Source: Holophagales bacterium (GTDB lineage: Bacteria > Acidobacteriota > Thermoanaerobaculia > Multivoradales > JAGPDF01). Taken from it: DNA of 64,000 nucleotides. Below are positions 42,575 to 50,222 of this stretch, piece by piece. The notes beneath the pieces were generated by a model. That model searched no databases and was not told the DNA's origin. It saw only the letters and a list, made by a program, of their open reading frames with translations. Made by a program: the position numbers and the translations under genes. The stretch's first letter is position 1; every line of letters begins with the position of its first letter. The stretch is from the NCBI GenBank assembly GCA_016699405.1, contig CP064972.1:1364001-1428000 (forward strand). The letters run 5' to 3'.

Positions 42575-43126
42575 CTAGCGCCGCAGGTAGGTGCCGACGA
42601 GCTCGGCACGCGCCAGCACATGACCGGCCATCGCGTTCTCGAGCGCCGCCTTGTCGGGCCGGGCGAGCTGCGGGAGGGTCGTGTCGAGCGCGAAGAGCTT
42701 GAAGAAGTAGCGATGCCGGCCGATCGGCGGGCAGGGCCCGCGCCAGCCGGAGCGCCGCCAGTCGTTGAGCCCGTCGCGCGCGCCGGGCGGGAGCCGCTCG
42801 CTCGCGCCCTCCGGCAGAGCCGTCGTCTCGGGCGGTAGATCGAAGAGCACCCAGTGGACCCAGGTCATCTTCGGTGCCGTCGGGTCGGGGGCGTCGGGAT
42901 CGTCGACGACGAGCGCGAACGACCGCGTGCCGGCCGGAACGCCGCTCCAGGCGAGCGGCGGCGAGAGGTCCGCCCCGTCGCAGGTGTGGCGAGCCGGAAT
43001 GGCGGACTGGTGGGCGAAGGCGGTCGAGGTCAGTTCCATGGGAGCCTCCGGCGCCGAGCCGGCGGCGATCGCCGCGGCGAGCGCCAGCGACGCGGTCCAG
43101 GCAAGCGGTCGAACGGGGCGGTTCAT
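42575..43126 (-). CDS. YbhB/YbcL family (PEBP-like) exported protein, 183 aa
   Basis: Signal peptide then the phosphatidylethanolamine-binding-protein fold of the bacterial YbhB/YbcL type: ARHTCDGADLSPPLAWSGVP, FALVVDDPDAPD, WVHWVLFDLP and the GWRGPCPPIGRHRYFFKLFALD segment with the ligand-pocket His. Members have been proposed as kinase modulators or lipid binders, but no role is settled. The start ATG 43126 is chosen for the leader. Confidence 0.85.
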   Translation of the reverse strand: MNRPVRPLAWTASLALAAAIAAGSAPEAPMELTSTAFAHQSAIPARHTCDGADLSPPLAWSGVPAGTRSFALVVDDPDAPDPTAPKMTWVHWVLFDLPPETTALPEGASERLPPGARDGLNDWRRSGWRGPCPPIGRHRYFFKLFALDTTLPQLARPDKAALENAMAGHVLARAELVGTYLRR

Positions 43127-43182
43127 CGTCGGCCCTCGTCGACGATGGTACTCCTCACCCCGACAGGCGTCTGCCGCCGGGC

Positions 43183-44235
43183 TCACTGGGGGCGGAGCGT
43201 CGACCAGCGCGAGCCCTCGAAGAGCGGCTCGCCGACGCCGGATCCGACCAGCCAGAGCACCGCGGGTGCCGGGCGCAGCGACCCGAGCAGAAGCTGTCCC
43301 TGGGTCGATCCGGCGACGAACATCGCCGTCGCCACCCCCTGGGCGTCGACCGCGAGATCGCTCGCCGCCAGGGCCGCGACGAGGCCGTGCGACGGCTTGC
43401 CGTTGCGCAGGTCGACGTAGGGGGCGAATCGTTCGCCGGCGATTTCGATCGTCGCGTCGTCGGAAGTTGCCGCGGCCAGCGCGCGATCGCGCAGGACGAC
43501 CGGAGCGAGCGGTTCGGCAAGTCCGGGGAAGCGCAACCCTTCGACCATCCAGCCGCGGTTGCGCGGCCCGGGTCCGAAGGCGCGGAGCACCCGCCCGACG
43601 ACGACCCGAGCGTTCGTCACCCCGTCGCGCCGCAGTCGGTCGACCGCCCGGTCGACCGCCCAGCCGCGCTCGAAGCCCCAGAGCTCGATCCGGCTGCCCG
43701 CCGCCAGGGAGGCCTTGCCGGTCCGCCGATCGACTTGGAGTCGATCGCAGCGCGCGCTCTCGGCGGCGCGGCTCAGCACTTCGGGGATGGGGAGGGCGGG
43801 AACCGGGCGGCGCAGCCCCCAGTGCGCGTAAAGCTCACCGCCGAGCGGTCCGAGACGACCGTCGCTCCACAGACAAAAACCGAGCGCGCGCTCCAGGAGC
43901 TCGAGCAGAGCCGGGTCGAGCGCGACCGCCCGGCCGGCGCTCGTCGCCAGCGCAGCGAGCGGGCCTTCGGGGGCGAGCGCCGCCTCCGCCGCGGCGAGCT
44001 CGGCGAACGCTGTGCGCCCTGCGGCTTCGGCCCGGTCGCCGGGGAGACCGGCGATTTCGACCGACGCGGGTTGCCCGAACGCGCGGCCCTCCAAACGGAC
44101 CGCGGCGGCCGGCATCGCCGCTTCGGTTCCGGCGGGAACGGTCTGGCCGACGAGTGGCACGGCGCCGACCAGCAACGCGACGAGCGACGCAGCCGGGGCC
44201 CGGCCGATGGACGAGAGGGAAAGCACGACCCGCAT
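43183..44235 (-). CDS. ApbE-like (FAD:protein FMN transferase family) protein with eroded motifs, 350 aa
   Basis: Signal peptide, then the ApbE outline: VRLEGRAFGQPASVEI, FAELAAAEAALAP, GFCLWSDGRLGPL, DRLQVDRRTGKASL, and VDLRNGKPSHGLV...DLAVDAQGVATAMFVAG. Normally this family transfers FMN onto flavoproteins such as NqrB/C. Here the usual DLGGIAKG reads ELWGFERGW and the GGD/GGN loop reads VGRVLRA, so the FAD and metal contacts look damaged. It may be catalytically dead or act on another ligand. Confidence 0.7.
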   Translation of the reverse strand: MRVVLSLSSIGRAPAASLVALLVGAVPLVGQTVPAGTEAAMPAAAVRLEGRAFGQPASVEIAGLPGDRAEAAGRTAFAELAAAEAALAPEGPLAALATSAGRAVALDPALLELLERALGFCLWSDGRLGPLGGELYAHWGLRRPVPALPIPEVLSRAAESARCDRLQVDRRTGKASLAAGSRIELWGFERGWAVDRAVDRLRRDGVTNARVVVGRVLRAFGPGPRNRGWMVEGLRFPGLAEPLAPVVLRDRALAAATSDDATIEIAGERFAPYVDLRNGKPSHGLVAALAASDLAVDAQGVATAMFVAGSTQGQLLLGSLRPAPAVLWLVGSGVGEPLFEGSRWSTLRPQ

Positions 44236-44288
44236 CCTATGCGCCTTGGCGGAGAGACGCTCCCGGCTGCGGGGGCCCGGCGAGGCGA

Positions 44289-45542
44289 TCAGTCTCCCGG
44301 GCTGACGACGAGGCGTGCGAAGCGCCGCTTGCCGACCTTGACGACGTAGCCATCGGCACGCGGGGCGATCCGCGCCTGAGGATCGCTCGCCCGTTCGCCG
44401 TCGATCGACACCGCACCCTGGTCGAGCAGGCGGCGCGCCTCGTTGCGGCTCGGAGCGAGCCCGGTCTCGACGAGCAATCCGAGGAGCGGCCGCTCGCCGG
44501 TGAGGGCGATCTCCGGCATGTCGTCCGGCACGCCGCCCGAGGAGAAGACCTTCTCGAACTCGGCCTCTGCCTCGCGCGCCGCGTCTTGCCCGTGGAAGTC
44601 GGCGACCAGCAGCCGCGCCAGCTCCTGTTTGGCGGCCTTCGGATGGAGCTCGCCGGCGGCCAGGCGGCGCTTGCGCTCGTCGACCGCGTCGGCCGGCAGG
44701 TCGGTGAGCAGCAGGAACCAGTCGCCGAGCAGCGTGTCGGGGATCGACATCGTCTTGCCGTAGATCTCGGCGGCCGAGTCCTCGACGGCGATGGCGTTGC
44801 CGAGGCTCTTCGACATCTTGTCGTGGCCGTCGAGGCCGACGAGGAGCGGAACGGTGATGACGACCTGCGGCTCGAGCCCCTCTTCCTTCATCAGGTCGCG
44901 CCCGACAAGCAAGTTGAAGATCTGGTCGTGGCCGCCGAGCTCGACGTCGCAGCCGAGACCGGGGATCTTCGCCATCTCGACGGAGTCCTTCCCCTGAACG
45001 AGTGGGTAGAGCAGCTCGTGGAGCGAGATCGCCTGGTTGGTCTGATAGCGCGTACGGAAGTCGTCACGCTCCATCATCCGCGCCAGCGTCCAACGCCCGG
45101 CGAGGCGGATCATCCCTTCGGCGCCGAGCGGCGAGAGCCATTCGCTGTTGTATCGCACCACGGTGCGCTGGCGATCGAGCAGGCGGAAGACCTGGCTCGC
45201 GTAGGTCTCGGCATGGGCGAGCACCTGCTCGCGCGAGAGCTGCGGCCGCGTCGCCTTCTTGCCGGTCGGGTCGCCGATCATCGCGGTGAAGTCGCCGACG
45301 AGGAAGACCACCTGGTGGCCGAGCTGCTGGAAGTGCCGCATCTTGCGGATGAGCACCGTGTGCCCGAGGTGGAGATCGGGCGAGGAGGGATCGAACCCCG
45401 CCTTGACGGTCAGCGGCTTGCCGGTGGCGCGCGAGCGCTCGAGCTTGCGGCGCAGCTCGTCTTCGGAGACGAGGTCCACCGCGCCCCGCTTGAGCAGCGC
45501 GATCTGTTCTTCGACGGGAGGGAACTCCTGCTTCTCGGCCAT
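44289..45542 (-). CDS. tyrS: Tyrosyl-tRNA synthetase (TyrRS, TyrZ-like), 417 aa
   Basis: Class I aminoacyl-tRNA synthetase. HIGH motif is HLGH (in SSPDLHLGHTVL), KMSKS is GHDKMSKSLGN, and the Tyr-binding region YLLYPLVQG-like LHELLYPLVQGKDS is present. The C-terminal S4 domain (LVETGLAPSRNEARRLLDQGAVSIDGE) binds tRNA. It resembles the longer-linker TyrZ type more than E. coli TyrS. Stand-alone gene by appearance. Confidence 0.95.
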   Translation of the reverse strand: MAEKQEFPPVEEQIALLKRGAVDLVSEDELRRKLERSRATGKPLTVKAGFDPSSPDLHLGHTVLIRKMRHFQQLGHQVVFLVGDFTAMIGDPTGKKATRPQLSREQVLAHAETYASQVFRLLDRQRTVVRYNSEWLSPLGAEGMIRLAGRWTLARMMERDDFRTRYQTNQAISLHELLYPLVQGKDSVEMAKIPGLGCDVELGGHDQIFNLLVGRDLMKEEGLEPQVVITVPLLVGLDGHDKMSKSLGNAIAVEDSAAEIYGKTMSIPDTLLGDWFLLLTDLPADAVDERKRRLAAGELHPKAAKQELARLLVADFHGQDAAREAEAEFEKVFSSGGVPDDMPEIALTGERPLLGLLVETGLAPSRNEARRLLDQGAVSIDGERASDPQARIAPRADGYVVKVGKRRFARLVVSPGD

Positions 45543-45591
45543 GGACAGGGAAGCTTAGCAAACCGACCTCCCCGCCCCGGCCGGTGCGGCC

Positions 45592-46230
45592 TCAGCGCAG
45601 CATCTTGAAGGCGTGTCCCCAGCTGCCCGAGCGGATGGCGTGGATCACCCAGGCCATGCACATCGGCTCGAGCAGACGCGAGGCCTCGATGCCGCCGAGG
45701 TCGATCGTCTCCCAGCCGAAGTCGGTGAGCATGCCGCCGACGGCGGTCTTGGCGTCCGCGTCGTCGCCGGCGATGAACATCGACGGCGGTCCGCCGGCGA
45801 GCTGCGGGCGGAACATCAGCGCGTTGCCGACCGTGTTGAACACCTTCACCACCTTGGCCGCGGGAATCAGTCGCTGCACCTGCTCGCCGCCGGAGTCGCT
45901 CCAGCCGACGCTGAGCGCCGGTCCGTTCGGGCCGAAGGCGAGCGGGTTGGTGGTGTCGAGAACGATCTTGCCGGCGAAGCGCTCGACCCCCGCCTGGCGG
46001 ATCGCCGACTCGTTGGCCGTGCCGAGCGTCGCGAGGACGATCCAGTCGCCGAACGCCGTCGCCTCGGCGAAGGTCCCGGCGGAGGCCTTCGCCCCACCCG
46101 CCGCGGCGAACGCCGCGGCCTTCTCGTTGCCCGCCTCGCGGGCGCCCATCATCACCTCATGGCCGAGCGTCAGAAACCCCTTGCCGAGCGCATTGCCGAC
46201 GACGCCGGTGCCGAGGATGCCGATCTTCAT
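45592..46230 (-). CDS. F420H2:NADP-type oxidoreductase (NAD(P)-binding), 212 aa
   Basis: Rossmann fold MKIGILGTGVVGNALGKGF, then KIVLDTTNPLAFGPNG and VVKVFNTVGNALMFRP follow the NADPH-dependent F420 reductase / Fno-like family (COG2085). Ends IRSGSWGHAFKMLR. No F420 biosynthesis gene is in view; many relatives in non-F420 bacteria are of unknown reaction. The start ATG overlaps the next gene's stop by 4 bp. Confidence 0.85.
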   Translation of the reverse strand: MKIGILGTGVVGNALGKGFLTLGHEVMMGAREAGNEKAAAFAAAGGAKASAGTFAEATAFGDWIVLATLGTANESAIRQAGVERFAGKIVLDTTNPLAFGPNGPALSVGWSDSGGEQVQRLIPAAKVVKVFNTVGNALMFRPQLAGGPPSMFIAGDDADAKTAVGGMLTDFGWETIDLGGIEASRLLEPMCMAWVIHAIRSGSWGHAFKMLR

Positions 46231-47642
46231 CGCTGTCTCTCCAGGTTCGGGTTGGTCTTCCCTTCAACCGGGAGAGGTGGGTCGGCATTCCCGACGCGCG
46301 GTGCGGGGACCTCCCAGCGGAAGAGAAGCGCTCGAGACTCTCGCATGGTGGCTGGGGTGTCGGGCTCTCCTGGCTGCCGTTCGCGGCAGAGCTCGGCGCC
46401 AAGGGGAGAAGAGACAGTCCACGATCCGTCAGGCTGTCGCTCGATCTGGGGAGGCTCGTCGCTCCAAGGCAAGGGCGCATAAGCACCGGCGAAAGGCTCA
46501 GGTGGCGGGGTGGTGGCATCGGTTCGTGGCGGTTCGATCGCGAGGGCGGCAGCGATCCGTCCCAGTCGCCGAGCCGAAGCGAGTCTCTGGGCCTCACGTA
46601 GTCCGTCGAAATCGAGTCGCTGCAGCGTCGGTTCCACGACCGGAAAGGGCGCCCAGGGGCAGATCAGTCCAACGAGCTGCGAACGTTCCAGCGACGGATC
46701 GGCCCAGTCTCGCGGCCAGCGGGGCACTGGAATTTCGAGGGCGCGCGCGACGAAAGCCGAGCTGGAGAGGCTCGCGGCTTCAAGGTGGGCCGAGGTGAAG
46801 GGGAAGAAGAGATCTGCCCACGGCGCGTCTTGCTCATGCGCCGCCGGGACGAGCGTGCGCTCGCGTGTCATCTTGCGGCCAAGGAGGGCCTCTCCCGCGA
46901 GCATCCGACGGAGATCGGACCCCCCCGCCTCGAGGGCGGCCAGCTCAGCCGAGACTCCAGCTGCGACCGCGGCGCCGTCGCGTTGCAGCAGGATGTTGGC
47001 GACGGTGAGCGCATGCTGCTCGGCGGGTCGCGCCAGCATCCAGGGGAAGGCACCGGGGTCGCGACGCAGGATCGTCGCTATCCATCGGAGCGCCCGGAGG
47101 TCCGCGAGCGCTCGAGTGCGGTCGCCCGAATGGAGAGCCAGTCGAGCGTCCGCTGCGAGGATCTGTGCGGGCAGCAGCAGCTCGTCTGGGTTCGCGTAGG
47201 CCCCGGAGGATCTCGTGAAGGTGTCGGCGGAACCTCCGATGCGCTCGGCGCCCGACTGCGGGAGCTCCGGGAGCGTCCGGAGCTCGTCGAGAAGCCGTTG
47301 CTGCCGAGCAACGACTTCCTGCAGACCGACGATCGCATTCTCGGACTCGCCACCCAACGGCACGTCTCGAACGATCTTCAGTTGCTTGCGAAGGTCCGGC
47401 GGCAAGCGGCGGCCGATCTCCAGGAGTCGCATCCCGAGGTTCTGATCGGAAGGCGGTGCGGGTGCGAACCAGTCGGCCAGCTCGAGCGAGCCGACGTCGC
47501 GCTGGAACTCCCGCTCGGCTCGGGCGAGGACGAAGGGGCCGAGGAGCTTGCCGGCGACGATGCGCAGGGCAAGTAGAAGGGTGAGGCCCATGAGCGCGAG
47601 GCCGGCAAGCCGAACCGTGCGGCGGACCGCATGGGCTCTCAT
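46227..47642 (-). CDS. Third gene of ECF-sigma cassette A: large one-TM protein, 471 aa
   Basis: ATG 47642 overlaps the small TM gene's stop (ATGA). One membrane segment at about 12-35 (LAGLALMGLTLLLALRIVA), then an about 430-residue outside domain rich in Leu/Ala helix (LLDELRTLPELPQ, RALADLRALRWIATIL), ending in a Pro-rich stretch and a short beta region (PQIERQPDGSWTVSS). It is not a named family to me. The counterpart at 52083-53360 has the same layout. The cassette context suggests a role in controlling or being controlled by the ECF sigma factor. Confidence 0.75.
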   Translation of the reverse strand: MRAHAVRRTVRLAGLALMGLTLLLALRIVAGKLLGPFVLARAEREFQRDVGSLELADWFAPAPPSDQNLGMRLLEIGRRLPPDLRKQLKIVRDVPLGGESENAIVGLQEVVARQQRLLDELRTLPELPQSGAERIGGSADTFTRSSGAYANPDELLLPAQILAADARLALHSGDRTRALADLRALRWIATILRRDPGAFPWMLARPAEQHALTVANILLQRDGAAVAAGVSAELAALEAGGSDLRRMLAGEALLGRKMTRERTLVPAAHEQDAPWADLFFPFTSAHLEAASLSSSAFVARALEIPVPRWPRDWADPSLERSQLVGLICPWAPFPVVEPTLQRLDFDGLREAQRLASARRLGRIAAALAIEPPRTDATTPPPEPFAGAYAPLPWSDEPPQIERQPDGSWTVSSPLGAELCRERQPGEPDTPATMRESRALLFRWEVPAPRVGNADPPLPVEGKTNPNLERQR

Positions 47643-47965
47643 GAGCCGGGCCTCCGTTCCCATCGATTCTCGGTGGGGACCGTGACCGTCGAGAAGGCCA
47701 GACGAGCTTCTGCGAGGGTCGGGCCGGAGCGACTGACTCCGGGCACGGCTCCCGGGGTCGCGACGACATCGAGCGCCGCGAGCAACAGCAGTGCGAGCGC
47801 CCATGCCAGCCGCAGTCGGCGGTTCGTCCAGAGGCGGTCGATCCAGTGCTCGCGCCGGGGTGCGTCGCTCCAGGTGGCGTGCGCTCGCGCGAGCGTCGCT
47901 TCTCGCAAGTCATCTTGCGGCGCGACCGTGCGGACCGCGCGCAGAGTACGGCGCAGATCGTTCAT
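47639..47965 (-). CDS. Small one-TM protein of ECF-sigma cassette A, candidate anti-sigma, 108 aa
   Basis: Start ATG 47965 overlaps the sigma stop by 4 bp. Cytoplasmic N-terminus about 48 residues, helical (VAPQDDLREATLARAHATW), one membrane segment (AWALALLLLAALDVVATPG), short outside tail. There is no zinc anti-sigma motif (HxxxCxxC). In ECF operons this position and topology usually belong to an anti-sigma factor, so that is the inferred role. Confidence 0.7.
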   Translation of the reverse strand: MNDLRRTLRAVRTVAPQDDLREATLARAHATWSDAPRREHWIDRLWTNRRLRLAWALALLLLAALDVVATPGAVPGVSRSGPTLAEARLAFSTVTVPTENRWERRPGS

Positions 47966-48549
47966 CGGGACCTCCCGTCGAGGAGCCGTCGCAGGCGTGC
48001 GAGGGCGAGGCGGCAACGACTCGCGATGGTGAAGAGCGGTACGCCGGTGGCCTCGGCCACCTCGCGCAGCGAGAGCTCCTCGAGATAGCGCAGGTAGATC
48101 GCCTCCCTCAGCTTGGGTGAGAGACGGCGGAGAGCGGCATCGAGGCGTTCGATCTCGACGGCACGAAGAGGATCGCCGGCGCGAGGCTCGAGCAGTCGTG
48201 CGGCCTCGTCGTCGGCGAGCGCCGCGGTGCGCTTCTCCTGGCCCTGCAGATCGGCCAGCGCAGACCGCAGGCTGGCAAAGAGGTAGGCACGCGGCCGGCG
48301 GACGGCGGCGAGGTCGGCGTGCGAGGCGGCCAGGCGCACGAAGGTCTCCTGCACCGCCTCCTCCGCGGTCGTGCGTGAGCCGCTGCGGACGAGCGCGAGG
48401 CCGAAGAGCGCACGTGCCATGCGGTCGTAGATCTCGCCAAGCGCCGCGCGTTCCCCGCCGGCAAGGCGAGCGAACAGCTCACCGAGGGCGTCGGCTTCGC
48501 CGACGGTCGGTACCGGCAACGCGCTCGACTCGGCCGCGGGATCGGTCAT
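47962..48549 (-). CDS. ECF sigma factor, cassette A, 195 aa
   Basis: Sigma70 region 2 at about 20-90 (LGEIYDRMARALFGLALVRSG, AEEAVQETFVRLA, PRAYLFASLRSALADL) and region 4 at about 130-190 (LSPKLREAIYLRYLEELSLREVAEATGVPLFTIASRCRLALARLRRL). Length and layout are standard ECF. Head of the three-gene ATGA-coupled cassette. The target promoter is unknown; autoregulation is likely by analogy. Confidence 0.92.
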   Translation of the reverse strand: MTDPAAESSALPVPTVGEADALGELFARLAGGERAALGEIYDRMARALFGLALVRSGSRTTAEEAVQETFVRLAASHADLAAVRRPRAYLFASLRSALADLQGQEKRTAALADDEAARLLEPRAGDPLRAVEIERLDAALRRLSPKLREAIYLRYLEELSLREVAEATGVPLFTIASRCRLALARLRRLLDGRSR

Positions 48550-48627
48550 CGCGAAGGAAGACGGACCGACGCGGCGTTCTTGTCACTCGCGGTCGATCGA
48601 GGAGTGCGAAGGCCGAGCCTGCGGCCG

Positions 48628-49290
48628 CTACCTCGCCGCGACGAGGATCTTCTCGGCGGCGCGCAGGCCGAGGGCGACGTGGGTGCCGGAGGCGAGCTCG
48701 AGATCGAGCGTGTCGGCCACGTCGTCGCGGGCGAGGAGGGTGAGGGTGGCGCCGGGGGCGAGGCCGAGCCGTTCAATGCGGCGCAGGAAGTCGGGTCCCT
48801 GGTCGGCGATCCGCGCGACCCGGGCCGGCGCACCGAGCGCCCAGTCGGCGAGCGGCACGACCTCGTCGACCGGCACCTCGCCGGCGGCGCTGGGGATCGG
48901 GTCGCCGTGCGGGTCGGCGGCGGGGAAGCCGAGCATCGCGTCGATCCGCTCGATCAGCCGTTCGGAGACGGCGTGCTCGAGCCGCTCGGCCTCGTCGTGC
49001 ACCTCGGTCCAGTCGAACCCCAGCACCTTGACCAGAAAGAGCTCGATCAGCCGGTGACGCCGCAGGACGTGGAGCGCGAGCTGGCGGCCGGAAGCGGTCA
49101 ACCGGACGCCGCCGTAAGCCTCGTAGTCGACGAGCCCGCCGTCGGCGAGCGCCTTGACCATCGTCGTCGCCGTGCCCGGCGTCACCTGGAGCGCGGCGGC
49201 GACACGCCCGGTCGGCACGCGGGCGTCGCCGCGCTCCTGCTCCTCGAGCAGGATGCACTTGAGGTAGTCCTCGACGGTCGAGGTCGGCAT
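48628..49290 (-). CDS. DtxR/MntR-family metal-dependent regulator, 220 aa
   Basis: N-terminal winged helix (VEDYLKCILLEEQERG, VTPGTATTMVKALADGGLV), dimerisation/metal domain (FDWTEVHDEAERLEHAVSERLIERIDAMLGFP) carrying the Glu/His ligand residues of the family, and a C-terminal SH3/FeoA-like domain (LGLAPGATLTLLARDD). Such repressors bind DNA when loaded with Mn2+ or Fe2+. With an NRAMP gene 0.9 kb away, Mn2+ control of uptake is the most likely role. A candidate operator lies at 50207-50222. Confidence 0.9.
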   Translation of the reverse strand: MPTSTVEDYLKCILLEEQERGDARVPTGRVAAALQVTPGTATTMVKALADGGLVDYEAYGGVRLTASGRQLALHVLRRHRLIELFLVKVLGFDWTEVHDEAERLEHAVSERLIERIDAMLGFPAADPHGDPIPSAAGEVPVDEVVPLADWALGAPARVARIADQGPDFLRRIERLGLAPGATLTLLARDDVADTLDLELASGTHVALGLRAAEKILVAAR

Positions 49291-49317
49291 CCGGCGGAGG
49301 CTACCGCATGCTGTGGC

Positions 49318-50193
49318 TCATAGCGGAATCCGCACGCTGATCCCGAGCCCGACGAAGCGGTCCGGCGCTGCCCGTGACCGTCCCCGGCCGGCCACCAGAT
49401 CGAGCTGCAGCCTGGGGGAGAGGAGAAGGGTGAGGCCGGCGTCGAGCGAATGAGCGGCCGGTGTCGGATCGCTCGCCGGAAGGTCGCCGAAGAGCTCGAC
49501 GAAGGCGCCCCAGCGCGGCGAGAGATCGAAACCTGCCGCGACCGTGTAGATCCACCGGGTGGCCGTGGTCTGGCCGCCCGATGGGCGAGCGGTGGAGGCC
49601 GTTTCCCATCCGAGGTTCAAGCCGAGGTCCACCCGATCGTTGACGGGAAGCGAGGCGCAGATCCGCAGCGACGGGTCGGCGCGCGGTGAGCCGAGCTCGT
49701 CGTCGCCCGCGGGGAGCGTGAGATGGCCGAGCAGTGCGAGGTCGAGCCGGTCGCCGTTGCCCCGCGCCAACCAACCGAGCTTGGCGCCCACCTCGGGATC
49801 GGTCACGCCGCGCGAGCGGTCGCGGCGCCTTCCGCCCGCGGCGTTCGAGGTGATCTCGCTCCAGATCGCCCCGGGCCAGGCAAGGCGCAGCTCGAAGCGT
49901 TCGGAAAGCCCCCATCGCAGCAATGTGCCCGGTGCCTCGAACCGGACACTCGAACGACCTGATGCCTGGTCTCGTTCGAGCTGCACGCCGACCTCGACCT
50001 GCAGCGAGCCGTCGGGGACGGTGACGGCCGACTCGGTCTGATCGGGCCGGTCGGTCACCAGCCCGGCAGGTGTCTCGGCTCCCTGCGCGAAGGCCCCCGC
50101 GCCGGCACAGCCGAGCAGGAGGTGGAGACATCCGACGCCGACAAGACCGCTGCGGAGCGTCCCGGTGGATCGAGGGGCTTGACTTCTTCTCAT
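49318..50193 (-). CDS. Outer-membrane beta-barrel protein, phenol-degradation MetA-like, 291 aa
   Basis: Leader with a Cys (LVGVGCLHLLLGCAGAGAFAQ), then a strand pattern typical of the PF13557 'transporter' barrel family: LVTDRPDQTESAVTVPDGSLQVEVG at the N-terminus and a final strand ending RFVGLGISVRIPL. The family is of unknown substrate. Its ATG 50193 lies only 20 bp from the divergent mntH start, so it shares the control region. A metal-related role is inference from that. Confidence 0.75.
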   Translation of the reverse strand: MRRSQAPRSTGTLRSGLVGVGCLHLLLGCAGAGAFAQGAETPAGLVTDRPDQTESAVTVPDGSLQVEVGVQLERDQASGRSSVRFEAPGTLLRWGLSERFELRLAWPGAIWSEITSNAAGGRRRDRSRGVTDPEVGAKLGWLARGNGDRLDLALLGHLTLPAGDDELGSPRADPSLRICASLPVNDRVDLGLNLGWETASTARPSGGQTTATRWIYTVAAGFDLSPRWGAFVELFGDLPASDPTPAAHSLDAGLTLLLSPRLQLDLVAGRGRSRAAPDRFVGLGISVRIPL

Positions 50194-50222
50194 TCAAAGA
50201 TTCTAATTTTGATATGTCAAAA
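50179..50222. promoter_or_regulatory. Divergent promoter with candidate MntR operator
   Basis: An AT-rich island in GC-rich DNA. On the plus strand TTGACT (50179-50184), 17-bp gap, TCTAAT (50202-50207) reads as a good sigma70 promoter for mntH, with a start site at or near its ATG. On the minus strand TTGACA (50220-50215), 17 bp, then TTGAAT serves the barrel gene. A perfect 6+6 palindrome, TTTTGA-TATG-TCAAAA (50207-50222), overlaps both. A bound repressor would block both genes. Confidence 0.7.
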
